NCBI RefSeq assembly: GCF_035934735.1
Contig: NZ_CP142396.1
Span: forward strand, 372,001-436,000
Direction of reading: 5' to 3'
DNA: 64,000 nt
Source of the DNA: Sedimentibacter sp. MB31-C6
Lineage (GTDB): Bacteria > Bacillota > Clostridia > Tissierellales > Sedimentibacteraceae
Made by a program: the position numbers and the translations under genes. Every line of letters begins with the position of its first letter. Position 1 is the first letter of the stretch. The notes under the pieces are model-generated. The model ran no database searches. It had not been told where the DNA came from and saw nothing but the letters and a program-made list of their open reading frames with translations. This document shows, one piece after another, positions 16,872 to 25,648 of this stretch.

Positions 16872-17196
16872 CGTCGCCCTCTCCTCCTAAAGCCATTTCA
16901 ACTAAATTTAATATTTCTGCTAAACGTCGATTTTCGCTAACAACTTGCTTTTTTCCTAGTTCAGTTATTATATACTGTTTTTTTCTGCTATCATCTTCAT
17001 TGTATGGAATTATCCAACTTTTTTTATAAAGAGTATTAATCGCACCATAAAGAGTTCCTGGACCAAGTCTAACTCTCCCATTAGTTTTCTCTTCAATAAA
17101 CTGCATAATTCCATAACCATGATTCGGATTAAATAATGCCAGTAATATTAATAATGTAGTTTCAGTTAATGCTCCTCCTTGAATATTGTCTTTCAT
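16858..17196 (-). CDS. PadR family transcriptional regulator
   Basis: The 112-residue winged-helix protein has the PadR signature: ALTETTLLILLALFNPNHGYGIMQFIEEKT followed by RLGPGTLYGAINTLYKKSWI and the beta-wing YIITELGKK. It is short, a subfamily-2 PadR. Its gene is translationally coupled to the DUF2812 gene. A consensus promoter with an inverted repeat straddling the -10 lies immediately upstream and is the likely operator, giving negative autoregulation. The start ATG follows GGAGGAGAA. Confidence 0.93.
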   Translation of the reverse strand: MKDNIQGGALTETTLLILLALFNPNHGYGIMQFIEEKTNGRVRLGPGTLYGAINTLYKKSWIIPYNEDDSRKKQYIITELGKKQVVSENRRLAEILNLVEMALGGEGDDESI

Positions 17197-17210
17197 TTCT
17201 CCTCCGTATT

Positions 17211-17256
17211 ACGTTTACTGTAATAATAATATATCACTAAACGTAGTATATGTCAA
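17211..17256 (-). promoter_or_regulatory. Promoter and inverted-repeat operator of padR-DUF2812
   Basis: On the minus strand: -35 TTGACA (17256-17251), 17-bp spacer, -10 TATATT (17233-17228). The arms ACGTTTAGTG (17244-17235, inside the spacer) and its near-complement (17220-17211, downstream of the -10) form an inverted repeat, ACGTTTA/TAAACGT. A dimer bound there would cover the -10 box, as expected for PadR autorepression. Confidence 0.75.
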
Positions 17257-17257
17257 C

Positions 17258-17290
17258 AAAAAAACCAAAGCTTTATTCCACTTCGGTTTT
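17258..17290 (-). terminator. Terminator after the GNAT gene
   Basis: On the minus strand ACCGAAG and CTTTGGT (with G-U pairs) enclose about ten bases and are followed by TTTTTTT. It lies 40 bp beyond the stop of the acetyltransferase gene and upstream of the padR promoter. Confidence 0.65.
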
Positions 17291-17329
17291 AAAGTATTCA
17301 TTAAAATTACTAGATCTATTTATTTGACT

Positions 17330-17881
17330 TTATATGTACATCTCCATTAGTATCTCATCATAAAATTTTCCGTCAATATTGAAGAAATCTTTATGTTCTC
17401 CTACTTTGATGAAGCCTAATTTTTCGTATAGTTTTATTGCATTATCGTTGCCTTTTCTAACACCTAATGTCACATTTCTTATAGTTGCGGTACTTTTGGC
17501 GAAATTAATTAGCTCTTCCATTACAGCTGTTCCTATTCCAATATGCCAGTAGTCTTTTAGTACTGAAATAGCAATTTCACTGTTATGGGATATTCTTTTT
17601 CTTGAAGAAGCACTGATTTGCGCAGTACTAACCAACCTATTATCAATTAATCCCAACAACATCAAAGTATTAGGAGTGTTGCTTAAATTTTTAAGATATT
17701 CCTTTTCCTGTTCTATGTTTAAATGAAATTCATTTTTCCCAAAAAGAAGATTATCGCTTTGACCGCCTATAATATTTAGATATTCAATCATCTTTGGTGC
17801 ATCTTCAACTTCTGCTTTTTTTAAAATCAAATTATATCCGTTTTTCAATTTTACTTCTCTTAAAATAACTGATTTACTCAA
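17330..17881 (-). CDS. GNAT family N-acetyltransferase
   Basis: The protein has the acetyl-CoA-binding signature of GNAT enzymes: HNSEIAISVLKDYWHIGIGTAVMEELINFA with the R/Q-x-x-G-x-G/A loop represented by HIGIGTA, and then LGVRKGNDNAIKLYEKLGFIKVG. It most resembles RimJ/RimL-like acyltransferases that acetylate protein N termini or small amines. I start at TTG 17881, since a strong GGAGGAGGTTAAA site lies right before it; the in-frame TTG 15 bases upstream is part of that site. Substrate not deducible. Confidence 0.82.
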   Translation of the reverse strand: MSKSVILREVKLKNGYNLILKKAEVEDAPKMIEYLNIIGGQSDNLLFGKNEFHLNIEQEKEYLKNLSNTPNTLMLLGLIDNRLVSTAQISASSRKRISHNSEIAISVLKDYWHIGIGTAVMEELINFAKSTATIRNVTLGVRKGNDNAIKLYEKLGFIKVGEHKDFFNIDGKFYDEILMEMYI

Positions 17882-18020
17882 TTTAACCTCCTCCAATTCA
17901 CTCTATACTAAGCTTCGGTAGTTCCTTCCATAATAATCAACAAGATGAATATTTATCAACTTTATTATTTTCTGCTAGTTTCCGGCTTCTTACAGCAGTA
18001 GTAATATAAACCCCTATATA

Positions 18021-18512
18021 TTAATTAAACAAGTTAACTTTGAATTTGTCTATCCAATCGGTAATAGGTCTTTTGATTGTATCAACAGAAATGACGCTTT
18101 TCATTTGTGTTTGAACGAAAAAACAATCTACTATATTTCCTCCATCACTTTGAATTCTGCTTTTCATAGAATCAAATACTGTACTTGGAGTTTTTTCATC
18201 AGACTGTGTCAAAAAAATATATACATTCTTATTTTTAAAGTCAGTTTTATCTAAAAAAGTATTAATTGGTGTACAACTTTTAGCTGCCCATACAGGTCCT
18301 CCCACAAACACATTGTCATACTCTTCAACAGAAAAATCTAATGGTTTAATTTTTCCCTTTATTCCAAGTATAGCAGATAATGCAGCCCATACAAACCCTG
18401 GTTCCTTTATACATTCTATTCTTTTCAAATCTCCCTCAATAAGTTTTGCTATTTCCTGTGCAACGACCTCAGTATTGCCACTCAAAGAATAATAAACTAC
18501 TAAATTTTTCAT
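18021..18512 (-). CDS. Flavodoxin family protein
   Basis: This 163-residue protein has the FMN phosphate-binding loop YSLSGNTEVVAQEIA (about residues 8-22) and the flavodoxin_4-like pattern VFVGGPVWAAKSCTPINTFLDK, in which GGPVWA contacts the flavin. It resembles the small flavodoxin-fold proteins of clostridia that act as electron carriers or NAD(P)H-dependent reductases. It is monocistronic with no clear partner nearby. Start ATG follows a GGGGGTAT-type site. Confidence 0.88.
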   Translation of the reverse strand: MKNLVVYYSLSGNTEVVAQEIAKLIEGDLKRIECIKEPGFVWAALSAILGIKGKIKPLDFSVEEYDNVFVGGPVWAAKSCTPINTFLDKTDFKNKNVYIFLTQSDEKTPSTVFDSMKSRIQSDGGNIVDCFFVQTQMKSVISVDTIKRPITDWIDKFKVNLFN

Positions 18513-18727
18513 AATTCTATACCCCCATTAATGTATACTTTTTCCATTATTATACTACTTGTTTAAACATCAATCAATCTGTATTTTAGCCTTATATTCC
18601 ATTATCAAAGAAATAATATAAAAAAATGATATGGCACATGCTTTTATTTGATATAGATATCCCAATGAAGTAATCATAAATAATACAATAAAAAGTCACA
18701 CATACTATGGAGTATAACAGACTTATT

Positions 18728-19195
18728 TTATTTATAAACTACTTCAAATTTTTCACATACAACTAATATATCTTCATTAAATTCTTTGCCTAATTCTTTT
18801 ATTTCTCTGGAGAAATAGTCTTTATGGCATCTTTTCCAATACTCTAATGATTTGTCACCTTCTCCTTCTGTTGCTGCAAATTCTTCAGTTACATTCTTAA
18901 ATGGAACAATATCAATATTGGAAGTTCTAATAATGCACTTTGCTTCCCCTTCCCAATTTGTGATAATGCTTAAGTCACCTACTTTTGGAAGCTCTTCGTT
19001 TTCAGAAGAATAATACAAATATAGCGATGCTGTTGCTTTCTTTGTTCCGTTAAAAACTAATTCAGCCAATTCATCAGCATCCTGTTTATTGTCACAAAAA
19101 TACCATGATTCATATGTTCGATTTGTATTATTAGGCTTTTCTCCTAATGTTTCTAGATAATTTGTCCACATTTTTTCTACTGATTCTTTTTTCAT
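18728..19195 (-). CDS. ASCH domain protein
   Basis: The 155-residue protein has an ASCH (RNA-binding PUA-like beta-barrel) fold: motifs YFCDNKQDADELAELVFNGTKKATASL (about 28-54), PKVGDLSIITNWEGEAKCIIRTS (about 70-92), FAATEGEGDKSLEYWKRCHKDYF (about 105-127). ASCH proteins of this type bind or hydrolyse modified nucleosides (some are amidohydrolases on N4-acetylcytidine); the role here is unproven. The gene stands alone with a GGTGAATT ribosome site. Confidence 0.88.
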   Translation of the reverse strand: MKKESVEKMWTNYLETLGEKPNNTNRTYESWYFCDNKQDADELAELVFNGTKKATASLYLYYSSENEELPKVGDLSIITNWEGEAKCIIRTSNIDIVPFKNVTEEFAATEGEGDKSLEYWKRCHKDYFSREIKELGKEFNEDILVVCEKFEVVYK

Positions 19196-19217
19196 AATTC
19201 ACCTCTCCAAATTTAGT

Positions 19218-19349
19218 TTAATACTCCACTACTTTAAATTTATCGGATTTTTCATTTTCTTGAATTTCATCTGCATTACATACCACAGAAAATAGATTAA
19301 TTAATAAAAACACTAAAACACTTGTGATTATACCTTTCTTTATGTACAT
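19218..19349 (-). CDS. 43-residue exported peptide
   Basis: A short reading frame with a GAGGTGAAGTT ribosome site encodes MYIKKGIITSVLVFLLINLF followed by SVVCNADEIQENEKSDKFKVVEY. The first 25 residues are a convincing signal peptide with a possible cleavage after VVC/NA. It is intact but could be the 5' remnant of a longer exported protein. It lies alone between the ASCH gene and the flavocytochrome promoter, on the minus strand. Function unknown. Confidence 0.5.
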   Translation of the reverse strand: MYIKKGIITSVLVFLLINLFSVVCNADEIQENEKSDKFKVVEY

Positions 19350-19486
19350 AACTTCACCTCGATTTATTTTGCATATATACTTATAATATAATATGACGCT
19401 TTATTATTATATTTGTTCCTGTAAAACACTTACTTCAATTATACATAAAAAAAGTAAAATTGTCTTTATTATTTTTAATAGAGAGG

Positions 19487-19515
19487 TTGACAAAACGTTT
19501 ACCTAAAAATATAAT
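19487..19515 (+). promoter_or_regulatory. Consensus SigmaA promoter of the flavocytochrome gene
   Basis: TTGACA (19487-19492), exactly 17 bp, TATAAT (19510-19515), followed by a 36-bp leader and AGGAGGATGTT before the ATG at 19552. Both hexamers match the consensus perfectly, implying strong constitutive expression. Confidence 0.88.
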
Positions 19516-19551
19516 GGTAATTAGGAATAAAATTAAAAATAGGAGGATGTT

Positions 19552-21384
19552 ATGAAAAAAGGCAAAAGAATACTATCATTACTTTTAGTATTAATAATGT
19601 TATTTTCAATGATCGGATGTCAGTCAACTGAACCAACAAGTGAAGATCCGGCCAAAACTGAGGATCCGTCAGAAGAAACTGATGCATTGTACACTCCTGG
19701 TACATATACCGGAAAAGGTGCAGGAATTAATGGAGATATCGAAGTAGAAGTAATTGTAACAGAAAATGAAATAACTGATGTTAAAGTATTGTCACATAAT
19801 GAAACTCCTGGTGTAGGTGATCTTGCATTATCAGATATACCGGCAGGTATTGTTGAACATCAAAGTTTAGGAATAGACGCAATAGCTGGTGCTACAGTAT
19901 CAAGTGAGGGTATTCTTGAGGCAGTAGCTAATGCTCTTGAGCAAGCTGGTGCAGATATCGAAGCATTAAAAGCAGTAAAGGTTACAACAGAGAAAGAAAC
20001 TCTCGTAACAACTGAAAAAGAAGTAGATGTTGTTATTATAGGAGCTGGTGGTGCTGGATTATCAGCTGCAGTTTCTGCTCACCAAAACGGAGCATCAGTA
20101 ATAATATTAGAAAAGATGCCTAAAGTTGGAGGTAATACAATAATTTCAGGTGCAGCATATAACTGTGCTGATCCAGGAAGACAAGTACCTCAAGGAATCG
20201 AAGACACTATAGAAAAACATTACCAACAAACATATGAAGGCGGGGATAAAGTAGGAAACCCTGATTTAATCAAAGTTTTGGTTGAAAATGCTTATCCAAC
20301 ATTAGAATGGTTGGAAAGTTTAGGAATGGAATTCAACCCTGAAGTATTTACAGTTCTAGGTGGATTATGGCCAAGAGCACATAAACCAGTAATGCCTTTA
20401 GGAACGGGATACGTTTCTACATACATGAATTATATTGAAGATAATAATTCTGATATAGAAATAATGCTTAACACTGAAGCTACCAATGTTATAATGGAAG
20501 ATGGCAAAGCAGTTGGTGTTAAAGCTGAAGGTCCAGAAGGTCCTGTTATTGTTAAAGCTAATAATGGTGTTATAATTGCGGCCGGTGGATTTAGCAAGAA
20601 TATTGAAATGAGAAATGAATATAACAAAGCTTGGGCTGATTTAACAAATACTTTATCTACTAACCATCCAGGAGCAACAGGTGATGGAATAAAAATGGCA
20701 GTTGAAGTTGGTGCTAACCTTGTAGGTATGGAGCATATTCAGCTATTACCATTAGGTGACCCTGAAACAGGAAGCTTGGCAGGTAATATCGAACAAGCTG
20801 TTGAAAATCGTATCTTTGTAAATAAAGACGGTAACCGATTTGTTGATGAAGGTGGCCGAAGAGATGATATGACAAAAGCATTGTTTGAACAAAAAGATGC
20901 ATTTTTGTGGATAGTACTTGACAGCCATAATTATCCTACAGGAGATGTTAAAAATAACTTTAATGAAACTATAGATGAGTTAGTAGAAGCTGGAAGAGCT
21001 TATAAAGCAGATACATTAGAAGATTTAGCTGAACAAATAGGAGTGAATGCAGACAATTTAGTTGCTGCTGTAGAAGATTTTAATGCCCATGTTGAAAGCG
21101 GCGAACCTGATGAATTTGGCAGAACTTTATATCAACACAAAATGGACACTCCTCCATATTATGCAGGACCAAGAATGCCAACCGTTCACCATACTATGGG
21201 TGGTATTGAAATAAATACAGAAACACAAGTTATAGATACTTCAGGAAACATTATACCAGGACTTTATGCAGCCGGTGAAGTAACAGGCGGCATCCATGGA
21301 ACCAACCGTCTTGGCGGAAATGCATTAGCTGATGTTAATACTTTCGGAAGAATTGCAGGTATTAATGCAGCAAACAATAAATAA
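19552..21384 (+). CDS. Extracellular FMN/FAD flavoprotein reductase (fumarate-reductase-like lipoprotein)
   Basis: The 610-residue protein starts with a lipoprotein signal (LLLVLIMLFSMIGCQS; lipidated Cys about residue 23). An FMN_bind domain follows (about 50-140) with the flavinylation motif DAIAGATVSS, where the threonine is expected to carry covalent FMN. The rest is the FAD-dependent fumarate-reductase/urocanate-reductase fold: dinucleotide motif VVIIGAGGAGLSAAVSAHQ (about 163) and C-terminal GGIHGTNRLGGNALADVNTFGRIAG. Proteins of this build accept electrons from quinones or a flavin-transfer system and reduce alpha,beta-unsaturated acids outside the membrane (fumarate, urocanate, methacrylate and similar). 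The acceptor is not identifiable. It has a perfect promoter and its own terminator. Confidence 0.9.
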   Translation: MKKGKRILSLLLVLIMLFSMIGCQSTEPTSEDPAKTEDPSEETDALYTPGTYTGKGAGINGDIEVEVIVTENEITDVKVLSHNETPGVGDLALSDIPAGIVEHQSLGIDAIAGATVSSEGILEAVANALEQAGADIEALKAVKVTTEKETLVTTEKEVDVVIIGAGGAGLSAAVSAHQNGASVIILEKMPKVGGNTIISGAAYNCADPGRQVPQGIEDTIEKHYQQTYEGGDKVGNPDLIKVLVENAYPTLEWLESLGMEFNPEVFTVLGGLWPRAHKPVMPLGTGYVSTYMNYIEDNNSDIEIMLNTEATNVIMEDGKAVGVKAEGPEGPVIVKANNGVIIAAGGFSKNIEMRNEYNKAWADLTNTLSTNHPGATGDGIKMAVEVGANLVGMEHIQLLPLGDPETGSLAGNIEQAVENRIFVNKDGNRFVDEGGRRDDMTKALFEQKDAFLWIVLDSHNYPTGDVKNNFNETIDELVEAGRAYKADTLEDLAEQIGVNADNLVAAVEDFNAHVESGEPDEFGRTLYQHKMDTPPYYAGPRMPTVHHTMGGIEINTETQVIDTSGNIIPGLYAAGEVTGGIHGTNRLGGNALADVNTFGRIAGINAANNK

Positions 21385-21394
21385 ATAAAATATA

Positions 21395-21451
21395 GGACAG
21401 TGAGTATGATCTACCGCAACTAAGCGGACATACTCAACTGTCCCATTTTTT
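21395..21451 (+). terminator. Terminator of the flavoprotein gene
   Basis: GGACAGTGAGTATG pairs with CATACTCAACTGTCC around an internal CCGC/GCGG hairpin, and is followed by CATTTTTT. Very stable; located 10 bp after the stop codon. Its T-tract merges with the start of repeat copy 2. Confidence 0.85.
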
Positions 21452-21620
21452 ATTATATAGGAAAGTTCTCCTTTCCTATATAATAAAAAACGAGGATTGC
21501 AAAGGACGGAACGTCCTTGCCGTTAAGGGGGGTGCTCAGTAAAAATGCTTTATTAAAGCATTTTTACGCCGAAGGGGGACATAGGTCCCCCTAGCGGGTG
21601 TTGCGAAGCAACTCTTTTTA
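21445..21620 (-). repeat. 176-bp multi-hairpin repeat, copy 2
   Basis: It matches 2093-2268 over its whole length in the same orientation. The single difference is the loop of the third hairpin: ATT here against AAT in copy 1, which is exactly the reverse complement. As with copy 1, one end (TAAAAAGAGTTGC on the minus strand) lies next to the 3' end of a minus-strand gene, here DUF362. Confidence 0.85.
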
Positions 21621-21647
21621 CTACCATTCAGTTAAATTCATATCCTG

Positions 21648-22676
21648 TTACATATTATTCACTTCAACAAGCTCATACTCCATTGTTCCCATTCCTATTT
21701 TTTCTGCGTGTATAAGGGACGGTCTACCTTTTTCAAAAAGTTTTTCTCCGCTACTTTTCTGAACTAAATCGAGGCATGCAGTATCCATTGCAACAGGATC
21801 CTTTCCCGCAAGAATACCGATATTGCCTGCAATTGGTTTCATATGTGTTCCAGCACAGTCACACTCCTTGGTAATATTATGAACAAATGTGATATATATA
21901 ATATCTTTGTCTTTTGATGCCCCATAGGCATACTCAGAAAGTTTCTCAAGAAAATTTGATCCTCCCCAGGTATTTTTAATTGCGCCTTGAGGACAAACAG
22001 CAATACACCCTGCACAACCAACACATTTACTATCATCTATTTCTGCAGTAACTGTTGTTTGGATAGCACCATAGTTGCATTTTTTCACACAAATGCCGCA
22101 AGAGATACACTTTTCAGAATTAACTACAGGTGATATACCAGAATGTTGCTCCATCTTTCCTGCTCTAGAAGCAAATCCCATACCTAGTTGCTTTAAAGAA
22201 CCACCGAATCCTGCTTCTACATGTCCTTTAAAATGGCTCATTACAATAAATTGTTTATATTTTCTATATTCCTTGCCTATTTTACACTTACTAATATAAT
22301 CTTTATTTATTTCTATTTCATCATACTCTGTTCCAATATCTCCGTCAGCAATTATAATTGGAATTTGCGTAAAACCATGAATTTTTGCTGTTTCAAGATG
22401 AAGCTCTGTTGTAGTCCTTGATCCTCTATATAGCACATTGGATTCAATATAAAACGGAGATACTCCTTTTTCTTTCAGATAATTTATAGTTGCATCATAG
22501 CATTTTGGCGGAATAAATGTTTTGTTTCCCTTTTCTCCAAAATGAACCTTTATAGGTACTTCTTTTTCAAACCTATGTCCGGTTTCTGATACTATTATTT
22601 TCAATAGTTTCAAAGCATCTTTTCCAAGTTTATCATAATCAGATCCTGTATTTTTAATAAAGTATAATTTACTCAT
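21648..22676 (-). CDS. DUF362 protein with two [4Fe-4S] ferredoxin motifs
   Basis: The 342-residue protein has an N-terminal DUF362 domain (residues about 1-185 and C-terminal part) and an internal dicluster ferredoxin segment with CISCGICVKKC (about 191-201) and CVGCAGCIAVCP (about 219-230), eight cysteines for two cubane clusters. DUF362 proteins are presumed redox enzymes or electron-transfer proteins of strict anaerobes. The start ATG lies behind GAGAAGGTGTTGAC. It is a single gene; the 176-bp repeat follows it. No specific reaction can be assigned. Confidence 0.88.
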   Translation of the reverse strand: MSKLYFIKNTGSDYDKLGKDALKLLKIIVSETGHRFEKEVPIKVHFGEKGNKTFIPPKCYDATINYLKEKGVSPFYIESNVLYRGSRTTTELHLETAKIHGFTQIPIIIADGDIGTEYDEIEINKDYISKCKIGKEYRKYKQFIVMSHFKGHVEAGFGGSLKQLGMGFASRAGKMEQHSGISPVVNSEKCISCGICVKKCNYGAIQTTVTAEIDDSKCVGCAGCIAVCPQGAIKNTWGGSNFLEKLSEYAYGASKDKDIIYITFVHNITKECDCAGTHMKPIAGNIGILAGKDPVAMDTACLDLVQKSSGEKLFEKGRPSLIHAEKIGMGTMEYELVEVNNM

Positions 22677-22738
22677 GTCAACACCTTCTCTTTTTAAATT
22701 TTATTTATGGAATAAATTGTTCAACTATTTTCTTGTCT

Positions 22739-24088
22739 TTAAGTAATATTTTTTATCCATTTCTTAGATATAATCCTAGGTATAATTACTATTACTTTAA
22801 TCAATTCTTCTATAGATACTATTGCATAAACCATATAAACTGGTATATCTAGCAACATTGCACCAATAAAGGCAAGTGGTACTCCTACAATCCATACTGA
22901 ACCAATATCTATAATCATTCCAAAAGTTGTATCTCCTCCACCTCTTAATACTCCTACTATTCCTGTGGAATTAAATACTCTAATAATAAATGTCATCCCC
23001 ATAATAATCAGGAGCTTTCTAGATACCTCATACAAACTTTGATCTAATCCACTAAATAGTTTTAAGGTTAAGTTAGGAGTTGTAGCTTGAATTGTACCCA
23101 AGACAAGTCCTAATATTATTGATAATACCATGAAATTTTTAGCATATTCAAATGCCTCATCCTCATCTCCACTACCAATTTTACTCCCAATCATTACTGT
23201 GCAAGCATTAGCTAACCCTCTTACTAAAACAAAGAAAATATTTTGTATTGTATTGGTAATTTGTACTGCTGCTGTTGCTTCCTCTCCTAGTTTTGCATAG
23301 GCAATTGAATACATTACCTGTCCTAAAGACCAGGCTGCTTCTGCTAATATTACAGGATAAGTTGTTTTTAGATATCTTTTTACAAAATCCTTGTTCCAAC
23401 TTAATAATTCTTTAATATTTGCTGCTAATACACCTTTTGTAGAATACACTGCATAAAGAGTTACTCCTATTTCTATAAATCTTGATATAAGAGTTCCCAA
23501 AGCTGCTCCCTTTACACCCATTGCAGGTAATCCAAGTTTTCCAAATATAAATATATAGTTAAATACTGTATTTGTTACAAAGGAAATAGCAGAAATCTTC
23601 ATAGGTATTTTGGGTTTTCCTGTAGTTCTTAGAGCCACACTAAATGCAAAGCTAATAGCAGTTGGAATATATGATATTGATACAATTCTTAAATAATCAC
23701 TACCTATTCTTATAACCTCTGGCTCATCAATCAGTATTCTCATTATTAATTGTGGAAATACTAATGCTACTGCAGTAAATATAACTCCCACCAATGAGCT
23801 TAATGATACTGCCAGTCCTAAAACCTTCCTAATACTTGGTATATCCTTTTTCCCCCAATATTGAGCGATAAAAATAGAAGAACCGCTATTAATTCCAAAA
23901 GTTATAAGAATATAAAAGAAAAAGAACTGGTTTGCCAACCCTACAGCAGCAATACTAGTTTGCCCTAAACTACTTATCATCAATGTATCTACCATATTCA
24001 CTGATGATGTAATTAGATTTTGTAATGCAATAGGCAATGCTATAGCGAGCATTGATTTAAAGAATATTTTGTCTTTAAATAATTTCAT
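22739..24088 (-). CDS. MATE family efflux transporter
   Basis: The 449-residue protein has twelve predicted membrane helices in two homologous halves, as expected for multidrug and toxic compound extrusion transporters coupled to Na+ or H+. The N-terminal SMLAIALPIALQNLITSSVNMVDTLMI pattern and the second-half equivalent (YPVILAEAAWSLGQVMYSIAYAKLG) are typical of the NorM/DinF class. Length is normal. Substrates cannot be predicted. It is separated from its neighbours and transcribed alone. Confidence 0.92.
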   Translation of the reverse strand: MKLFKDKIFFKSMLAIALPIALQNLITSSVNMVDTLMISSLGQTSIAAVGLANQFFFFYILITFGINSGSSIFIAQYWGKKDIPSIRKVLGLAVSLSSLVGVIFTAVALVFPQLIMRILIDEPEVIRIGSDYLRIVSISYIPTAISFAFSVALRTTGKPKIPMKISAISFVTNTVFNYIFIFGKLGLPAMGVKGAALGTLISRFIEIGVTLYAVYSTKGVLAANIKELLSWNKDFVKRYLKTTYPVILAEAAWSLGQVMYSIAYAKLGEEATAAVQITNTIQNIFFVLVRGLANACTVMIGSKIGSGDEDEAFEYAKNFMVLSIILGLVLGTIQATTPNLTLKLFSGLDQSLYEVSRKLLIIMGMTFIIRVFNSTGIVGVLRGGGDTTFGMIIDIGSVWIVGVPLAFIGAMLLDIPVYMVYAIVSIEELIKVIVIIPRIISKKWIKNIT

Positions 24089-24267
24089 AAGTTCTCCGTT
24101 AAAATTTATTATAAAATATCATACCACATTCAAGAATTAAAGTCACTAACACAATTCTTCTTATTACAAAATTTATAAAATAAATTACTAATTACATAAT
24201 TATTTTCGTTAAATTTGAATGTATGAATTTTTATTATGCAAAAAAATATATCTAAACTTTTTTTCAT

Positions 24268-24296
24268 TTTACATAAATAAATTTGTGAAATATAAT
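24268..24296 (+). promoter_or_regulatory. SigmaA promoter of the yedE cluster
   Basis: TTTACA (24268-24273), 17-bp spacer, TATAAT (24291-24296), about 37 bp before the yedE start codon. One mismatch in the -35 box. Confidence 0.8.
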
Positions 24297-24332
24297 ACAA
24301 TTAATGGGTCAATTATATAATTGGAGGAAAAA

Positions 24333-25433
24333 ATGGATAATAAAATCAAAGAAATTAAAGAAAGTGTACCTTTTTTCGAAAGTAAAAAAGGTATAATACT
24401 TGCCGGTGGTATTGTTGGCGCAATAGCTGTACTGTTAGTGGTTTTGGGAAATCCCAAAAATATGGGATTTTGTATTGCCTGTTTCGAAAGAGATATTGCA
24501 GGAGCTTTAGGCCTTCACAGAGCAGAAATTGTCCAGTACATAAGACCTGAAATTATTGGACTAATATTAGGAGCATTTATAATGTCTGTAGCAGGAAAAG
24601 AATTTAAGTCGAAGGGAGGTTCATCTCCAATAACAAGATTTTTCCTTGGGATAGCAGTTATGATAGGCGCACTTATATTCTTAGGATGTCCCTTAAGAAT
24701 GGTGCTTCGAATTGCCGGAGGAGATTTGAATGCAATAGTTGGTTTACTTGGCTTTGCCGCAGGAATAGGAATAGGTATTATATTTTTAAATAAAGGTTTC
24801 AGCTTAAAAAGAAATTATAAGACATCAACATTTGACGGCTATATTATGCCAGTATTTTCTTTAGGTTTATTAGTATTATTAATAGCCGCACCTGCATTTA
24901 TTTTTTTCAGCAAGGAAGGACCCGGAAGTCAATATGCTCCAATATATATTGCTTTGGCAGCTGGGCTCATAGTAGGTATTTTAGCACAAAAAACTAGATT
25001 ATGTATGGTTGGAGGTATGCGAGATAAGGTTATGTTCAATCAAAACTATTTATTGTTAGGTTTTCTTGCAATAATTGTTGTAGCTGCTTTTGGCAATATG
25101 TTAACTAGCAACTTCAAGTTAGGATTTACAGAACAGCCTGTAGCTCATACTGATGGTTTATGGAACTTTTTAGGAATGGCTTTAGTTGGATGGGGCTCTG
25201 TACTTTTAGGAGGATGTCCATTAAGACAATTAATTTTAGCAGGCGAAGGTAATTCTGATTCAGCTGTAACTGTTATGGGTATGTTAGTTGGTGCTGCAGT
25301 ATGCCATAACTTCTCACTTGCTTCAAGCGGAAACGGAACTACACCAAATGGTCAAATAGCTGTTATTATATGTTTTGTATTCCTGCTTGTTATATCAGTT
25401 GCAAACTCAAGTATGATTAAAAAAAATAACTAA
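24333..25433 (+). CDS. yedE: YedE-type selenium/sulfur-compound membrane transporter
   Basis: The roughly 366-residue protein belongs to the YeeE/YedE (DUF395) family: about ten membrane segments and two copies of the conserved motif with a pore cysteine, LGCPLRMVLR (about residue 125) and GGCPLRQLILAGEGNSDSA (about 295). Members import thiosulfate or, in genomes with selenium metabolism, probably a selenium compound. I start at ATG 24333 after TGGAGGAAAAA. It is followed at once by a TusA-like and a DUF3343 gene, the arrangement predicted as a selenium transport/trafficking module. Confidence 0.88.
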   Translation: MDNKIKEIKESVPFFESKKGIILAGGIVGAIAVLLVVLGNPKNMGFCIACFERDIAGALGLHRAEIVQYIRPEIIGLILGAFIMSVAGKEFKSKGGSSPITRFFLGIAVMIGALIFLGCPLRMVLRIAGGDLNAIVGLLGFAAGIGIGIIFLNKGFSLKRNYKTSTFDGYIMPVFSLGLLVLLIAAPAFIFFSKEGPGSQYAPIYIALAAGLIVGILAQKTRLCMVGGMRDKVMFNQNYLLLGFLAIIVVAAFGNMLTSNFKLGFTEQPVAHTDGLWNFLGMALVGWGSVLLGGCPLRQLILAGEGNSDSAVTVMGMLVGAAVCHNFSLASSGNGTTPNGQIAVIICFVFLLVISVANSSMIKKNN

Positions 25434-25444
25434 GAGGTGATAAT

Positions 25445-25648
25445 ATGAAAATAGATACATGTGGAACTTCTTGTCCTCAGCCAGTTTTAATGACAAAAAA
25501 TTGTTTGAAAAAAAACCCCGATGAAATAGAAGTAATTGTTGACAATAATACTTCTAAAACAAATGTTAAAAAGTATCTAATAAGTCAGGGTTACTCAGTT
25601 GATATTGATACTCAAGAAGATATTTCAATAGTGAAAGGGCAAAAATGA
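25445..25648 (+). CDS. TusA/SirA-like (YedF N-terminal) sulfur carrier
   Basis: A 67-residue protein with the TusA fold. The signature CPxP is present in GTSCPQPVLMTK (about residues 8-19), whose cysteine would carry persulfide or perselenide. It starts 11 bp after yedE and overlaps the DUF3343 gene by 4 bp. In this context it probably receives the imported sulfur or selenium compound. Confidence 0.9.
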   Translation: MKIDTCGTSCPQPVLMTKNCLKKNPDEIEVIVDNNTSKTNVKKYLISQGYSVDIDTQEDISIVKGQK

